From Capra hircus (taxonomy: Eukaryota > Chordata > Mammalia > Artiodactyla > Bovidae), in contig NC_030808.1 of NCBI RefSeq assembly GCF_001704415.2, forward strand, positions 132,323,089-132,387,088: a stretch of 64,000 nt of DNA. Reading direction: 5' to 3'. A program made the position numbers and the translations under genes. This document shows, piece after piece, positions 10,568-22,610 of this stretch (its first letter is position 1; the number at the start of each line of letters is the position of its first letter). Under the pieces are notes generated by a model. That model saw only the letters and a program-made list of their open reading frames with translations. It ran no database searches and was not told the origin of the DNA.

Positions 10568-12087
10568 TCTTTCAGTTCAGTTCAGTCGCTCAGTCATGTC
10601 CGACTCTTTGTGACCCCATGAATCGCAGCACACCAGGCCTCCCTGTTCATCACCATCTCCCGGAGTTCACTCAGACTCACGTCCATCGAGTCCGTGATGC
10701 CATCCAGCCATCTCATCCTGGGTCGTCCCCTTCTCCTCCTGCCCCCAATCTCTCCCAGCATCAGAGTTTTTTCCCGTGAGTCAACTCTTTGCATGAGGTG
10801 GCCAAAGTACTGGAGTTTCAGCTTTAGCATCATTCCTTCCAAAGAAATCCCAGGGTTGATCTCCTTCAGAATGGACTGGTTGGATCTCCTTGCAGTCCAA
10901 GGGACTCTCAAGAGTCTTGTCCAATACCACAGTTCAAAAGCATCAATTCTTCGGCACTCAGCCTTCTTCACAGCCCAACTCTCACATCCATACATGACCA
11001 CAGGAAAAACTATAGCCTTGACTAGACGGACCTTAGTCAGTAAAGTCATGTCTCTGCTTTTGAATATGCTATCTAGGTTGGTCATAACTTTTCTTCCAAG
11101 GAGTAAGCGTCTTTTAATTTCATGGCTGCAGTCACCATCTGCAGTGATTCTGGAGCCCAAAAAATAAAGTCTGACACTGTTTCCTCTGTTTTCTCCATCT
11201 ATTTCCCATGGAGTGATGGGACCGGATGCCATGATCTTCGTTTTCTGAATGTTGAGCTTTAGGCCAACTTTTTCGCTCTCCTCTTTCACTTTCATCAAGA
11301 GGATTTTTAGCTCCTCTTCACTGTGTACCATAAGGGTGGTGTCATCTGCATATCTGAGGTTACTGATATTTCTCCCGGCAATCTTGATTCCAGCTTGTGT
11401 TTCTTCCAGTCCAGCATTTCTCATGATGTACCCTGCATATAAGTTAAATAAGCAGGGTGACAATATACAGCTTTGACATACTCCTTTTCCTATTTGGAAC
11501 CAGTCTGTTGTTCCTTGTCCAGTTCTAACTGTTGCTTCCTGACCTGCATACAGGTTTCTCAAGAGGCAGGTCAGATGATCTGGTATTCCCATCTCTTTCA
11601 GAATTTTTCACAGTTTATTGTGATCCACACCGTCAAAGTCTTTGCCATAGTCAGTAAAGCAGAAATAGATGTTATTCTGGAACTCTCTTGCTTTTCCATG
11701 ATCCAGTGAATGTTGGCAATTTGATCTCTGGTTCGTCTGCCTTTTCTAAAACCAGCTTGAACGTCAGGGAGTTCACGGTTCATGTATTGCTGAAGCCTGG
11801 TTTGGAGAATTTTGAGCATTACTTTACTAGCATGTGAGATGAATGCAATTGTGCGGTAGTTTGAGCATTCTTTGGCATTGCCTTTCTTTGGGATTGGAAT
11901 GAAAACTGACCTTTTCCAGTCCTGTGGCCACTGCTGAGTTTTCCAGGTTTGCTGGCATGTTGAATGCAGCACTTTCACAGCATCATCCTTCAGTATTTGA
12001 AACAGCTCAATTGGAATTCCATCACCTCCACTAGCTTTGTTCGTAGTGATGCTTTCTAAGGCCCACTTGACTTCACATTCCAATTTC
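10568..12087 (-). mobile_element. BovB LINE, 5'-truncated, antisense, best-preserved RT
   Basis: It covers the 3' 1.5 kb of BovB. The minus-strand frame 11592-10594 (332 codons) carries the RT palm and C-terminal domain, with the catalytic YADD intact (TATGCAGATGAC on 11352-11341, in NLRYADDTTLM). The upstream frame 12083-11598 carries the RT fingers (KASGGDGIPIELFQ). They are separated by a 1-nt deletion near 11690 in the A-run after IMEK and by a TGG-to-TGA change at the conserved KLW Trp. It begins with the usual TTCAGTTCAGTCGCTC 3' end. It is truncated before the endonuclease, so it is not autonomous. Confidence 0.95.
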
Positions 12088-13117
12088 CAGGTGTAACTAT
12101 TACTTTCCTTTTTCTTAGTACATCATCCAACTTTCGTTAGAAACTATTTATTTTACAAAATATATCATACCAAATTTGGGTTCTGATTTTACCCCTGAAA
12201 TTTGTTCTGTTGTTGGCGATTTTGTTTTTGAATAATTTACTTGGACTTAATATGAACAATTTCTCTCTGCTGGACTGTAGCTTTAAGCAGAACTCTCTCT
12301 TTCCAAATTTATTCTTCCAAAGTTCAGCATTTTTATTGAAGCCTTCCCTGGGTATAGATATGTAGCATGCTGTATCAGTTGAGTCACCTCCCTCAGTTTA
12401 AATCTTTGATTTTCATGGGCATTCCCAGGCTTGTCAACTCAACTATACCTGCTGCTCCTGCTGTTATAGTGTTTGAAGGGGTTAGGTCCTTTCCAAGATG
12501 CCATAGGTTTTTGCTCTTTTTGTCTCAAATTTTATCACCTTTTTACAAATGAACTAAATGCTTCTCAACTTCTTAAAATTAATTTCTAGAAAAACAAAGA
12601 TTATATTTTATTTGGAGGTGGTTAGAAAGGTGTCTTTTTTTAGTATGGATTTTAGCTTGACTTTTTTTCAGTCTTTTAAAGGAATTGATCCACTTTCTGT
12701 GGTTTGCCTTGTTTCTGTCTAAAATTCCTATCATACTTATCTTGCATCCTTTGTAGTTAATTTATCTTTTGCACTGGTTGTATTTAAGATGTTTTAAAAT
12801 TTATAGCTAGTTTTTACCATTCTTTCATGCTATTCTTTGGGGTCATTTTCTTCATGTTTCTTTTATTCTCTGCAGGCTTTTCTATAGCCTCTTGAACACA
12901 TGAATTTGGTTGTAATGTTTTACTCTTTATTTTACTAGTTTCATCATCTGCATTATTTCTGGTTTTGTTTCTTTTGATTGATTTTTCTCATTCTTATGAG
13001 TCATTTTCTTTCTTCTTTGAATGCCTCACAATTTTTATTAGATGCCAGCCACTGTGGGTTTTGTTGAGTGCCAGACAAGACATTCTGAAAATTATCATCC
13101 ACTTTTTTCTGAGACAT

Positions 13118-14418
13118 TGCCGAGGTCTAGCCCCTGCAGGATACAGGGGAACCTGAAAGAAAAACGGCGTCAGCAGATGATTTAGAGAGATAAGGAAAGA
13201 ATATTGTAGATAAGAAAATAGAGGAGAGAAAGAGGCTGATATTCCTTGGTTTACATAGAGAACCAATAAAGCTCTGAGACAAGAAGTTTGCCCTGTTCAC
13301 GGAGGCCACAGGTGCTCTTTTGGTCTCCCACGGGAGTGAAGACGCAGAACGTCTTCCCGTTCAGGTCTTAGAAACCTGGGCAGATAAGTGAACGCAGGGA
13401 GCCTCTATGCTCCAAGGAATCAGCCTGAAAAACAGAGGGAGGGAGAGAAAGAATGATTGACGCGGGGAAACCAAGCTGCTTTGGTGTGCAAGGCCCAATA
13501 GCTTTATTTTTAAAAGGTACTTTTATACCTTGTCTTATACATAAAGGGAAATGAATGATGCAAAATCATACAGAGTCAGCCCAAACATTACATCTGTTTT
13601 GTCTTTATTGAAACCAGGACTTTTTTTGCAAACCTTTCCCATAAACAATATTGTGTACATTATCTTCTGGCCTTGGAGGCCTGTGAACATTTTATAACCC
13701 TCTTTTGATAAAGGCTGCTCAACCAGAGAACTTATTTTCCCTCAAGTGTTTTTTCTTTATATTTCTAATCTATGTCAGCTTCAGAAAATATCAAACAGAG
13801 TTACATTCTCACAAAGCAAAGAGGCAGTGAGTTACAAGAAAGAACCAGTTAGCTTAAAAGTCTGATGTAGTTAAATTCAAGGCTACACTTGTTCTTCTTA
13901 CTTTCCAACTATGTTAACTAATGCACTCCCAGGTGCACAGTAGATAAAAGATATGAGAACTTAGCAACAACAATTGGCCCAATAATGAAATCCTACATTA
14001 GCACTACTCTAATAACTTTTAACTCTTTAAAAGGTTCTATGTTTTAAGCTTTTTGTGCCTCTCACAGTTGGGAGGCTGTAAATAATCATATGCATAGCTG
14101 CAAGAGTCTAGATACACGTGCCAGTCAAGCTAAAATGCTAACAGAGGGGTTTTGATTAGAAATATTCCTCTCATGTCCAGGAGACTTATTAGCTATAGCC
14201 CTAAGTTAATTTTCTCCAGAGAAAGGTAGTCAGGAATAGCCCCCTGTTAATGTCAGAAGAGTTGGTGAAAGTCATGAAATAGTAAATCAGACAGATTCTG
14301 GTTTTTGGGTAGATGCTCGAGAAAGCCTAGGGAGCCCATTGAGTTCTGAAGCCTTGCTTAACAGTTCTCTTCCACATGACCTTGTCATGGGTGGGATCTC
14401 CCGTGGTGGCTCCCGGCA
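13118..14418 (-). mobile_element. Solo ERV LTR (class II-like), antisense
   Basis: A 1301-bp element begins TGCCGAGG and ends CCCGGCA, giving TGCCG/CGGCA inverted ends. It is flanked by a 6-bp duplication with one mismatch (AGACAT 13112-13117, GGACAT 14419-14424), the length typical of class II (ERVK/beta-like) integrases. AATAAA occurs on the minus strand near 13505 (AATAGCTTTATTTTT on +). L1M sequence resumes on both sides. It resembles bovine BTLTR1-type LTRs; the subfamily name is from memory. No internal viral genes are attached. Confidence 0.8.
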
Positions 14419-15228
14419 GGACATAATTAATGTTTGGTCTTTTCAAGACTTTTTAATCAAGGTTTGTAAAGTGGACCAATGCAGCATGTAGTCTAAGGTT
14501 AACTTTACCCAGGTACTAAGGTAAAACATTTTTTGTACTTTTTTGGATGAATTAGAAGGCTTTTCTGTTCTAATTCATTGGAACACAAAAATATTTCAGG
14601 CCCTATGTTTGCTCCAGATATTGTCCTGTCTGCTCTTTCCATTCTTTCCTCAGCATTGGGTGGTTTCTTCACATACAGGAGCTCTTGAGTATTCAGCTGA
14701 AGAATTGCTGGGGTCTTTCTGCAGACTTAGGGAGCTCACTGTCATGTGCATCTTGGTACTGTGCCTCATAATAATTTAGCTACCCTACCGTCTATAGTCC
14801 CAGCTCCTTTTCCTCAACTCAGGGAGATACCCAGTCTCTGTCTGGGTTACTCTGCCTATACTACTGCGCTTCTCTGCCTGACAATCCAACATCTAAAAGC
14901 TATTATTTTATATATTTTATGCAGCTTTTTATACTTTTTTTATAGTAGAAGTATAAACCCTATCCATCTTGGCTCAGCCATGCAGTCTTCAGTGCAGAAT
15001 CCGTTTCATTTTTTATGATTTTACTTTAGTCTTCAACCCCGAAGTGACATAGCCTCAATTTTCTTTTAGTTACTCACCCTTTTTGAGTATTGCCAAAGTT
15101 TTCAGTCTGTTATTCTCATAGAAACAACAGTTCTTTAATTTCTTACTGTTAGCTTATTGATTTCTAATTTAATCAGACCTTGCATACTATCACTGAGTCT
15201 GCCATAGCTCAGTTTTCAATTTCAGTAT

Positions 15229-17117
15229 CAGTTCAGTCACTCACTCATATCTGACTCTTTGCAACTGGAAGGACTGCAGCATGCCAGGCCTCCCTGTCCA
15301 TCACCGACTCCCAGGGTTTACTCAAACTAATGTCCATCAAGTCAGTCATGCCATCCAACCATCTCATCATCTGTCATCGCCTTCTCCTCCCACCTTCAAT
15401 CTTGCCCAGCATCAGGGTCTTTTCAAATGAGTCAGTTCTTCACATCAGGTGGCCAAAGTATTGGAGTTTCAGCTTCAACATCAGTCCTTCCAATGAATAT
15501 TCAGGACTGATTTCCTTTAGGATGGACTGGTTGGATCTCCTTGCAATCCAAGGGACTCTCAAGAGTCTTCCCTAACACCACAGTTCAAAAGCATCAATTC
15601 TTTGGTGCTCAGTTTTCTTTATAGTCCAATTCTCACATCCATACATGACTACTGGAAAAACCATAGCTTTAACTAGACAGACTGTTGTTGGCAAAGTAAT
15701 GTCTCTGCTTTTTGATATTCTAACTGGGTTGGTCATAACTTTTATTACAAAGAGTAATTTCATGGCTGCAGTCACCATCTGCAGTGATTTTGTAACCCCC
15801 CAAAAATCAAGTCTGCTACTGTTTCCACAGTTTCTCCATCTATTTGCCATAAAGTGATGGGACCAGATGGCATGATCTTAGTTTTCTGAATGTTGAGCTT
15901 TAAAACAAATTTTTCACTCTATTCTTTCACTTTCATCAAGAGTCTATTTAATTCTTCTTCGCTTTTTGCCATAAGGGTGGTGTCTTCTGCATATCTGAGG
16001 TTATTGATAATTCTCCCGGCAATCTTGATTCCAGCTTGTGCTTTTCCAGCCCAGCATTTCTCATGATGTACTCTGCATATGACTTAAATAAGCATGGTGA
16101 CAATATACAGCCTTAACATACTCCATTTTCTATTTGGAACCAGTCTGTTGTTCCATGTCCAGTTCTAACTGTTGCTTCCTGACCTGCATACAGGTTACCC
16201 AAGAGGCAGGTCAGGTGGTCTGGTATTCCCATTTCTTTCAAAATTTTCCAGAGTTTATGGTGTTCCACACAGTCAAAGGCTTTGGCATAGTCATAAAAGA
16301 AGAAATAGATGTTTTACTGGAACTCTCTTGGTTTTTCAGTGATCCAATGAATGTTGGCAATTTAATTTCTGGTTCCTCTGCCTTTTCTAAAACCAACTTG
16401 AACATCTGGAGGTTCACAGTTCACGTATTGTTGAAGTTTAGCTTGGAGAATTTTGAGCATTCCTTTACTAGTGTGTGAGATGAGTGCAATTGTGCGGTAG
16501 TTTGAGCATTCTTTGGCATTGCGTTTCTTTGGGATTGGAATGAAAACTGACCTTTTCCAGTCCTGTGGCCACTGCTGAGTTTTCCAAATTTTGCTGGCAT
16601 ATTGAGTGCAGGACTTTCACAGCATCCTCTTTTAGAATTTGAAATAGTTCAACTGTAATTCCATCACCTCCACTTGCTTTATTTCTTAATGATACTTCCT
16701 AAGGTCCATTTTGCTTCACATTCCAGGATGCCTGGCTCTAGGTGAGGGATAACACCATTGTGATTATCTAAGTCATGAAGATCTTTTTGTATAGTTCTAC
16801 TGTGTATTCTTGCCACCTCTTCTTAATATCTTCTGCTTCTGTTAGGTCCATACCATTTGTGTCCTTTATTGAGCCCATCTTTGAATGAAATGTTACCTTG
16901 GTATCTCTGATTTTCTTGAAGAGAACTCTAGTCTTTCCCATTCTATTGCTTTCCTCTATTTCTTTACATTTATCACTGAGAAAGGCTTTCTTATCCCTCC
17001 TTGCTATTCTTTGGTACTCTACATTCAAATGGTTGTATCATTCCTTTTCTCCTTTGCTTTTTGCCTCTCTTCTTTTCTCAGGTATTTTTAAGACCTCCTC
17101 AGACAGCGTTTCTACCT
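15229..17117 (-). mobile_element. BovB LINE, 5'-truncated, antisense
   Basis: It starts at the BovB 3' end (ATCAGTTCAGTCACTCACTC) and runs to the spacer between endonuclease and RT (near TTAAGACCTCCTCAGACAGCG). Short minus-strand frames remain (15850-15572, 17028-16768). The RT motif is changed from YADD to YAED (15982-15993 reads GTCTTCTGCATA). Non-functional. Confidence 0.92.
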
Positions 17118-18305
17118 TTTTCAGTTCAGTTCAGTCGCTCAGTCATGTTCAGCTCTTTGTGAACCCATGAACCGCAGCACACCAGGCCTCCCTGTCCATC
17201 ACCAATTCCTGGAGTTTACCCAAACTCATGTCCATTGAGTCGGTGATGCTATCTAACCGTCTCATCCTCTGTTGTCCCCTTCTCCTCCTGCCTTCAATCT
17301 TCCCCAGTATCACGGTCTTTTCAAATGAGTCAGCTTTTTGCATCAGCGGGCCAAATATTGGAGTTTCAGCTTCAACATCAGTCCTTCCAAAGAACACCCA
17401 GGACTGACCTCCTTTAGAATGGACTGGTTATATCTCCTTGCAGTCCAAGGGACTCTCAAGAGTCTTCTCCAACACCACAGTTCAAAATCATCAACTCTTC
17501 TACTCTCAGCTTTCTTTATAGTCCAACTCTCACATCCATACATGACTGCTGGAAAAAGTGTAGCCTTGACTCGACGGACCTTTGTTGGAAAATGTCTCTA
17601 CTCTTAATATGATGTCTAAGGTGGTCATAACTTTCCTTCCAAGGAGTAAGCTTCTTTTAATTTCATGGCTGCAGTCACCATCTGCAGTGATTTTGGAGCC
17701 CAAGAAAATAAAGTCAGCCACTGTTTCCACTGTTTCCCCATCTATTTGCCATGAAGTGATGGGACCAGATGCCATTATCTTAAGTTTTCTGAATGTTGAG
17801 TGTCAAGCCATCTTTTTCACTCTCCTGTTTCAGTTTCATCAAGAGGCTTTTTAGTTCTTTACTTTCTGCCATAAGCGTGCTGTCATCTGCATATCTGAGG
17901 TTATTGATATTTCTCCCGGCAATCTTGATTCCACCTCATGCTTCATCCAGCCCAGTGTTTCTCATGATGTTCTCTGCATACAAGTTAAATAAGCAGGGTG
18001 ACAGTATACAGCCTTGACATATTCCTTTTCCTATTTGGAACCAGTCTGTTTTTCCATGTTCCTTCCTGACCTGCATACAGGTTTCTCAAGAGGCAGGTCA
18101 GGTGGTCTGGTATTCCCAACTCTTTCAGAATTTTCCAGAGTTTATTGTGATCCACACAGTCAAAGGCTTTGGCATAGTCAATAAAGCAAAAATAGATGTT
18201 CTTCTGGAACTCTCTTGCTTTTTCGATTTCTTTTTCTTAGGGAAGGTGTTGATCCCAGCCTCCTATACAATGCCTCTACCCATAGTTCATCACTCACTTT
18301 GTCTA
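17118..18305 (-). mobile_element. BovB 3' half, antisense (probably one insertion with the next block)
   Basis: It begins TTTTTCAGTTCAGTTCAG at its 3' end. It covers the BovB 3' UTR and RT, with YADD intact at 17882-17893 (GTCATCTGCATA). At about 18222 it jumps over several hundred BovB bases to a short piece (18240-18305, reverse of ...AGTGATGAACTATGG...) from just upstream of the RT. At 18306 the orientation flips to + at the 5' terminus of BovB. Confidence 0.9.
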
Positions 18306-20296
18306 GGAGCAACTGTGAGGAGATATCTCACACCCAAAGGCAAAGGAGAAGCCCCAGCAAGATGACAGTAGGGGCAAATTTGCATTCAGAATAAAGCCTC
18401 ATTCCCGCCAGAGACACTCAGAGGGCTCAAACAAACCTTGTGCACACCAGGACCCAGGTACCCCACAGAGTCTGAGACAGAACTGTGTTTGAGCATCTCC
18501 TGTGGCGGTGCGGTCAGCAGTGAACTGCCACAGGGACAGGAGCTCTGGGTGTAGCAGACTTGCATATGGCATAAGCCTTCTTGAAGGAAGTCTCCATTAA
18601 CCTCACCATAGAGCTGCCAGAACTTACACAGGACTGGGAAATGAACTCTTGAAGGGCACAAACAGAACCTTGTGTGTACCAGGACCCAGGAGAAAGGAGC
18701 AGTGACCCCACAAGAGAGTGACCCAGACTTTCCTGTGAGTGTCCAGGAATCTCCAGTGGAGGTGTGGGTCAGTGGTACCCTGCTCCAGGGTTGGGGCCAT
18801 TGAGTGTAGCAATATGTGCATGGGATCTTTTGAAGGAGGTTGCTGTTATCTTCATTACCTCCACCATAGTTTGTCCCCTGGTAAATAGCAGGGAGGGGAC
18901 ACATGCCACCCATCAACAGAAAATTGGATTAAAGATTTACTGAGCCTGGCCCTGCCCATCAGAACAAGACCCAGTTTCCCCCTTAGTCTCTCCCATCAGG
19001 AAGCTTCCGTAAGCCGCTTATCCTTCTGTATCAGAGGGCAGACAGACTGAAAACCACAATCACAGAAAACTAACAGGTCTGATTACATTGACCACAGCAT
19101 TGTCTAACTCAGTGAAACTATGAACCATGCTGTGTAGGGCCACCCAAGATGTATGGGTCATGGTGGACAGTTCTGACAAAATGTGATCCCCTGGAGAAAG
19201 GAATGGCAAACCACTTCTCTATTCTTGCTTTGAGAACCCCATGAACAGTATGAAAAGGCAAAAAGAGAAGACCCTGAAAGATGAACTCCCCAGGTCGGTA
19301 GGTGCCCAAAATGCTATTGGAAATCAGTGGTGAAATAACTCCAGAAAGAATGAAGAGATGGAGCCAATGCAAAAACAACACCCAGTTGTGGAAGTGACTG
19401 ATGATGGACACAAGGTCCTATGCTATAAAGAGTAGTATTGCGTAGGAACCTGGAATGTTAGTTTCATGAATCAAAGCAAATTGGAAGTGGTCAAACAGAA
19501 GATGGCAAGAGTGAATGTTGACATTTTAGGAATCAGCAAACTAAAATATACTAGAATGGGTGAATTTAACTCAGATGACCATTATATCTACTACTGTGGG
19601 CAAGAATCCCTTAGAAGAAATGGAGTAGCCACCATAGTTACCAAAAGAGTCCAAAATGGCAGTGCTTGGACACAGTCTCACAAACAACAGAATGATCTGT
19701 TCGTTTCCAAGGCAAACCGTTCAATATCATGGTAATCCAAGTCTGTGCCCTGCACAGTAATGCTGAACAAGCTGAAGTTGAACAGTTCTATGAAGACTTA
19801 CAATAACTTCTAGAACTAACACCCAGAAAAGATGTCCTTTTCATTATAGGGGACTGGAATGCAAAAGTAGGAAGTCAAGAGATACCTGGAGTAACAGGCA
19901 AATTTGGCCTTGGAGTACAGAATGAAGCAGGGCAAAGGCTAATAGATTTTTGCCAAGAGAACCCACTGGTGATAGCAACCACCTTCTTCCAACAACACAA
20001 GAAGACTCTAGACATGGACATCACCAGATGGTCAACACTGAAATCAGATTGATTACATTCTTTGCAGCCAAAGATGGAGAAGTCTCTATACAGTCAGCAA
20101 AAACAAGACTGGGAGCTGACTGTGGCTCAGATCATGAACTCCTTTATTGCCAAATTCAGACTTAAATTGAAGAAAGTAGGGAAAACCACTAGACCTTTCA
20201 GGGCTGACCTAAATCAAATCCCTTATGATTATACAGTGGAAGTGACAAACAGATTCGAGGGTCTGATCTGATAGAGTGCCTGATGAACTAGCTCAT
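18306..20296 (+). mobile_element. BovB 5' half (5' UTR and endonuclease), sense
   Basis: It starts GAGCAACTGTGAGGAGATAT at the BovB 5' end. The 5' UTR contains two related units of about 230 bp (starting near 18430 and 18661), then the AP-endonuclease-like region (frame 19466-19735: LEVVKQKMARVNVDILGIS, NSDDHYIYYCGQ). It ends near GATAGAGTGCCTGATGAACTAG, the same BovB position where the antisense block 18240-18305 begins. Together they look like a single 5'-inverted BovB. The endonuclease is broken by frameshifts. Confidence 0.88.
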
Positions 20297-20724
20297 TTTT
20301 GATACATTGAATTTCAGTTCCTCAATATGGAAGCATATGATGATCTTGCCAAAGTGATTAGCATGTCATGAATACCGGTTATTGATTTTTCCAGAAGTAT
20401 CTCTTAATCTATTTTATTTGTTAAAGAAAGATGTTATTGCATGTACATAGAAACAGAAGTTCCATGGAGAGATGCCAGTTTCAACTGATGCTTTGTGTCT
20501 CGCCTGCCACCCCAACTTCAAACAAAAACTAAATATTAATGTATATGTTGCTAGATATAAGTCCTAGTTATAGGAAATACAGAAAATAGAAGATCATTCT
20601 GTCTGACTGAATCCTTATGGTATCATTTTAGTCCAGAATGGGGTATTCATACCAAATGACTCAGTTTATTCAACAATTAAATGGCATATAATATAAACGA
20701 GTAGACTTAAAGATACAATTTTAT
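20297..20724. other. Intron, no recognised feature
   Basis: No repeat family or coding signal recognised between the BovB block and the L1 tail. Confidence 0.6.
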
Positions 20725-20725
20725 G

Positions 20726-20872
20726 GTGTCGGGAGGGAGGTAGGAGGCGGGTTTGGGATTGGGAACACGTGTACACCCGTGGCGGATTCATGTTGATATG
20801 TGGCAAAACCAATACAATATTGTAAAGTAAAAAAAAAAAAAATAAAGAAAATTACCTTTAAAAAAAAATCCA
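20726..20872 (+). mobile_element. Young bovine L1 3' end
   Basis: GGTGTCGGGAGGGAGGTAGG to CAATATTGTAAAGTAAAAAA is the extreme 3' UTR of the ruminant L1, here a 5'-truncated copy of about 110 bp plus A-rich tail. Little decayed. Confidence 0.85.
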
Positions 20873-21839
20873 TTACCTTAAAATATAAATAAAAGTATAG
20901 TTTCATGAAAAAAAAAAAACCAGATATAAAAACTCTATTAATGGATATATATTTAGTGAAGGAAATATACTTTAGACTGTTGAAGGGACTATTAGTAAAT
21001 TAGAATATAATACTGAGGAATTTACCCAGACATAGAATTTAATAGAATGGCATTTCTGGAAAAAAAACAAACAATCATTTGAGAGGCTTTGTAAGTCCTT
21101 TACATAATATTCAAAAGAAGGGAGACATATTGGAAATTAGTAATAAAATTTACTGAAATTTCAAAAATTGGTTAGAAATACGGATTGAAAAAATTAGTAT
21201 TAAGTAGATTAAGAAAAATATTTCACATCTATGCATACCATAGTCAAAGTACGAAACATCAAAGACCAAGATAAATTCTTTAAAGCAATCAGAAAAGAAA
21301 GACTGCTATTTTAGTGTCAGTAAAAGAATTTAAATGTTATTAGTTTGGGGGCTTCTTTGGTAGCTCAGTGCCAAACCCATTGAGAAAGACCTGTTGAGTC
21401 TTTCATTTTTTAAGACAATAATGGAACATTTCCAATCACATTTTCAGAACTGTTCTTATACTATGTGGTGATATGATTTATTATGAGTAAACCTGTCATT
21501 CTATTGCTTTAATCTCCTTACTTCCTAATATTTCATGCTTGACCTAAACATGTGGGTCGCATTCATAGTTTCAGTATAAATATAAATTAAATATATTTTT
21601 CCTTGATAGTTAATGTATCCTTGACGTTGAGTTTTTATTCTTATGCATAAACTTCTGTTAATAGTCACATGTTAAGGGATAATACAAGGTAGCAGATAAC
21701 TATGTCACCTGTTCTGTGGGATACTTATAGTGATATAATGCATTGTCATGTATTTTGCCCATATTTTTTCTCATGGATAATACAGCAAAAGAAAGGAGAT
21801 ATATTTTTATTTTTATAAGCTCATTATGTTTCTGATGCA
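20873..21839. other. Intron with small repeat scraps
   Basis: Mostly unassigned. 21225-21310 (CATAGTCAAAGTACGAAACAT and following) resembles a short sense L1 fragment. 21346-21372 (GGGGCTTCTTTGGTAGCTCAG) resembles the head of a Bov-tA. Both are low-confidence. Confidence 0.4.
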
Positions 21840-21847
21840 CTTAAAAT

Positions 21848-22030
21848 CAGTGGTCCCCAATGTTTTTGGTACCAGGGACTGGTTTCATCAAAGACAATTT
21901 TTTCATGGACCAGAGGTGAAGGGGAATGGTTTTGCAAGGATTCATATATTGTGCCCTTCATTTGTATTATTATTACTTCATCTCCACCTCATTTTATCAG
22001 GCATTAAATCCTAGAGGTTAGGGACCCCGG
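21848..22030 (+). mobile_element. MER1-like hAT MITE
   Basis: The ends form terminal inverted repeats: CAGTGGTCCCCAATGTTTTT left, and ...TTAGGGACCCCGG right (reverse CCGGGGTCCCTAA). The 8-bp flanks CTTAAAAT (21840-21847) and CTTTAAAT (22031-22038) match with one difference, the hAT target-site length. It is non-autonomous and internally deleted. Confidence 0.8.
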
Positions 22031-22038
22031 CTTTAAAT

Positions 22039-22600
22039 AACACTGGTCATACTGAAATAGTTTAGTGGAAGATTTGGATTTAGTAAGCACACCAAAAGAG
22101 TTTCAGCTGTTTGGGTCTATACAAACATTACTGCCTCTCAGAAGCCTTCTTTGACCCTCTGTTTCCCTCCATCATTTTACATGGTTCAGTGTTCCCTGTA
22201 CTGCCCTTTATTAACATTTAATACTCTCTAAGTGAGTATTTTAATCATTTTCTGCAAGCTATGTATTCTCTAGTTCTTATTCACAGTCCAGCTGAATGAT
22301 ACAGTATGACTTTGTAGTGACTCCTTCTGCTATTCCTTTCTCCCTTAGGCTTTTGTTCACCTTGTAAGAGTTGTGCTGTTTCCAAAAATGTAAATTTTTA
22401 GCAAAACATTAGTGACAAAATTGGTTGAGACATGAATTTAGAAAATGCCCTTGATCTATTGCATTCAGTATTTTACAGGTCAGGGTTTTACAGTTCTTAA
22501 GCTGCTTTTTATATTATCTTGTCTAGATGTGAATGTCTAGATTGATGATAACTAAAAGATTATGATAATGAACATTTATGGAAGGTTTTAGTGGGTACAG
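22039..22600. other. Intron, no recognised feature
   Basis: No recognised repeat or gene. Confidence 0.55.
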
Positions 22601-22610
22601 AACACAGTTC

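Larger units (their letters stand above)
7941..15200 (-). mobile_element. Decayed L1M element, antisense, split by SINE, BovB and LTR
   Basis: On the minus strand this reads 5' to 3' from about 15200 down to 7941. The 3' UTR is at 7941-8340 (TATTGAGATCTAGTTGACATA), ORF2 at about 8350-9550, ORF1 at about 9550-10567, and 5' UTR-like sequence at 12088-13117 and 14425 onward (ATGCCAGCCACTGTGGGTTTTG, GGACCAATGCAGCATGTAGTC). The right end beyond about 14900 is uncertain. Insertions: Bov-tA 9099-9310, BovB 10568-12087, solo LTR 13118-14418. Confidence 0.55.

Noticed and set aside
10594..11592. 332-codon minus-strand reading frame as a host gene
   Set aside because: It contains BovB RT residues (YADD, RRRRGRPRMRWLDGI) and the BovB 3' UTR follows directly. 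It is a truncated transposon.
18386..18916. 176-codon minus-strand frame near 18.4-18.9 kb as a gene
   Set aside because: It lies antisense to the BovB 5' UTR tandem units, which are GC-rich and open by chance. No domain recognised.
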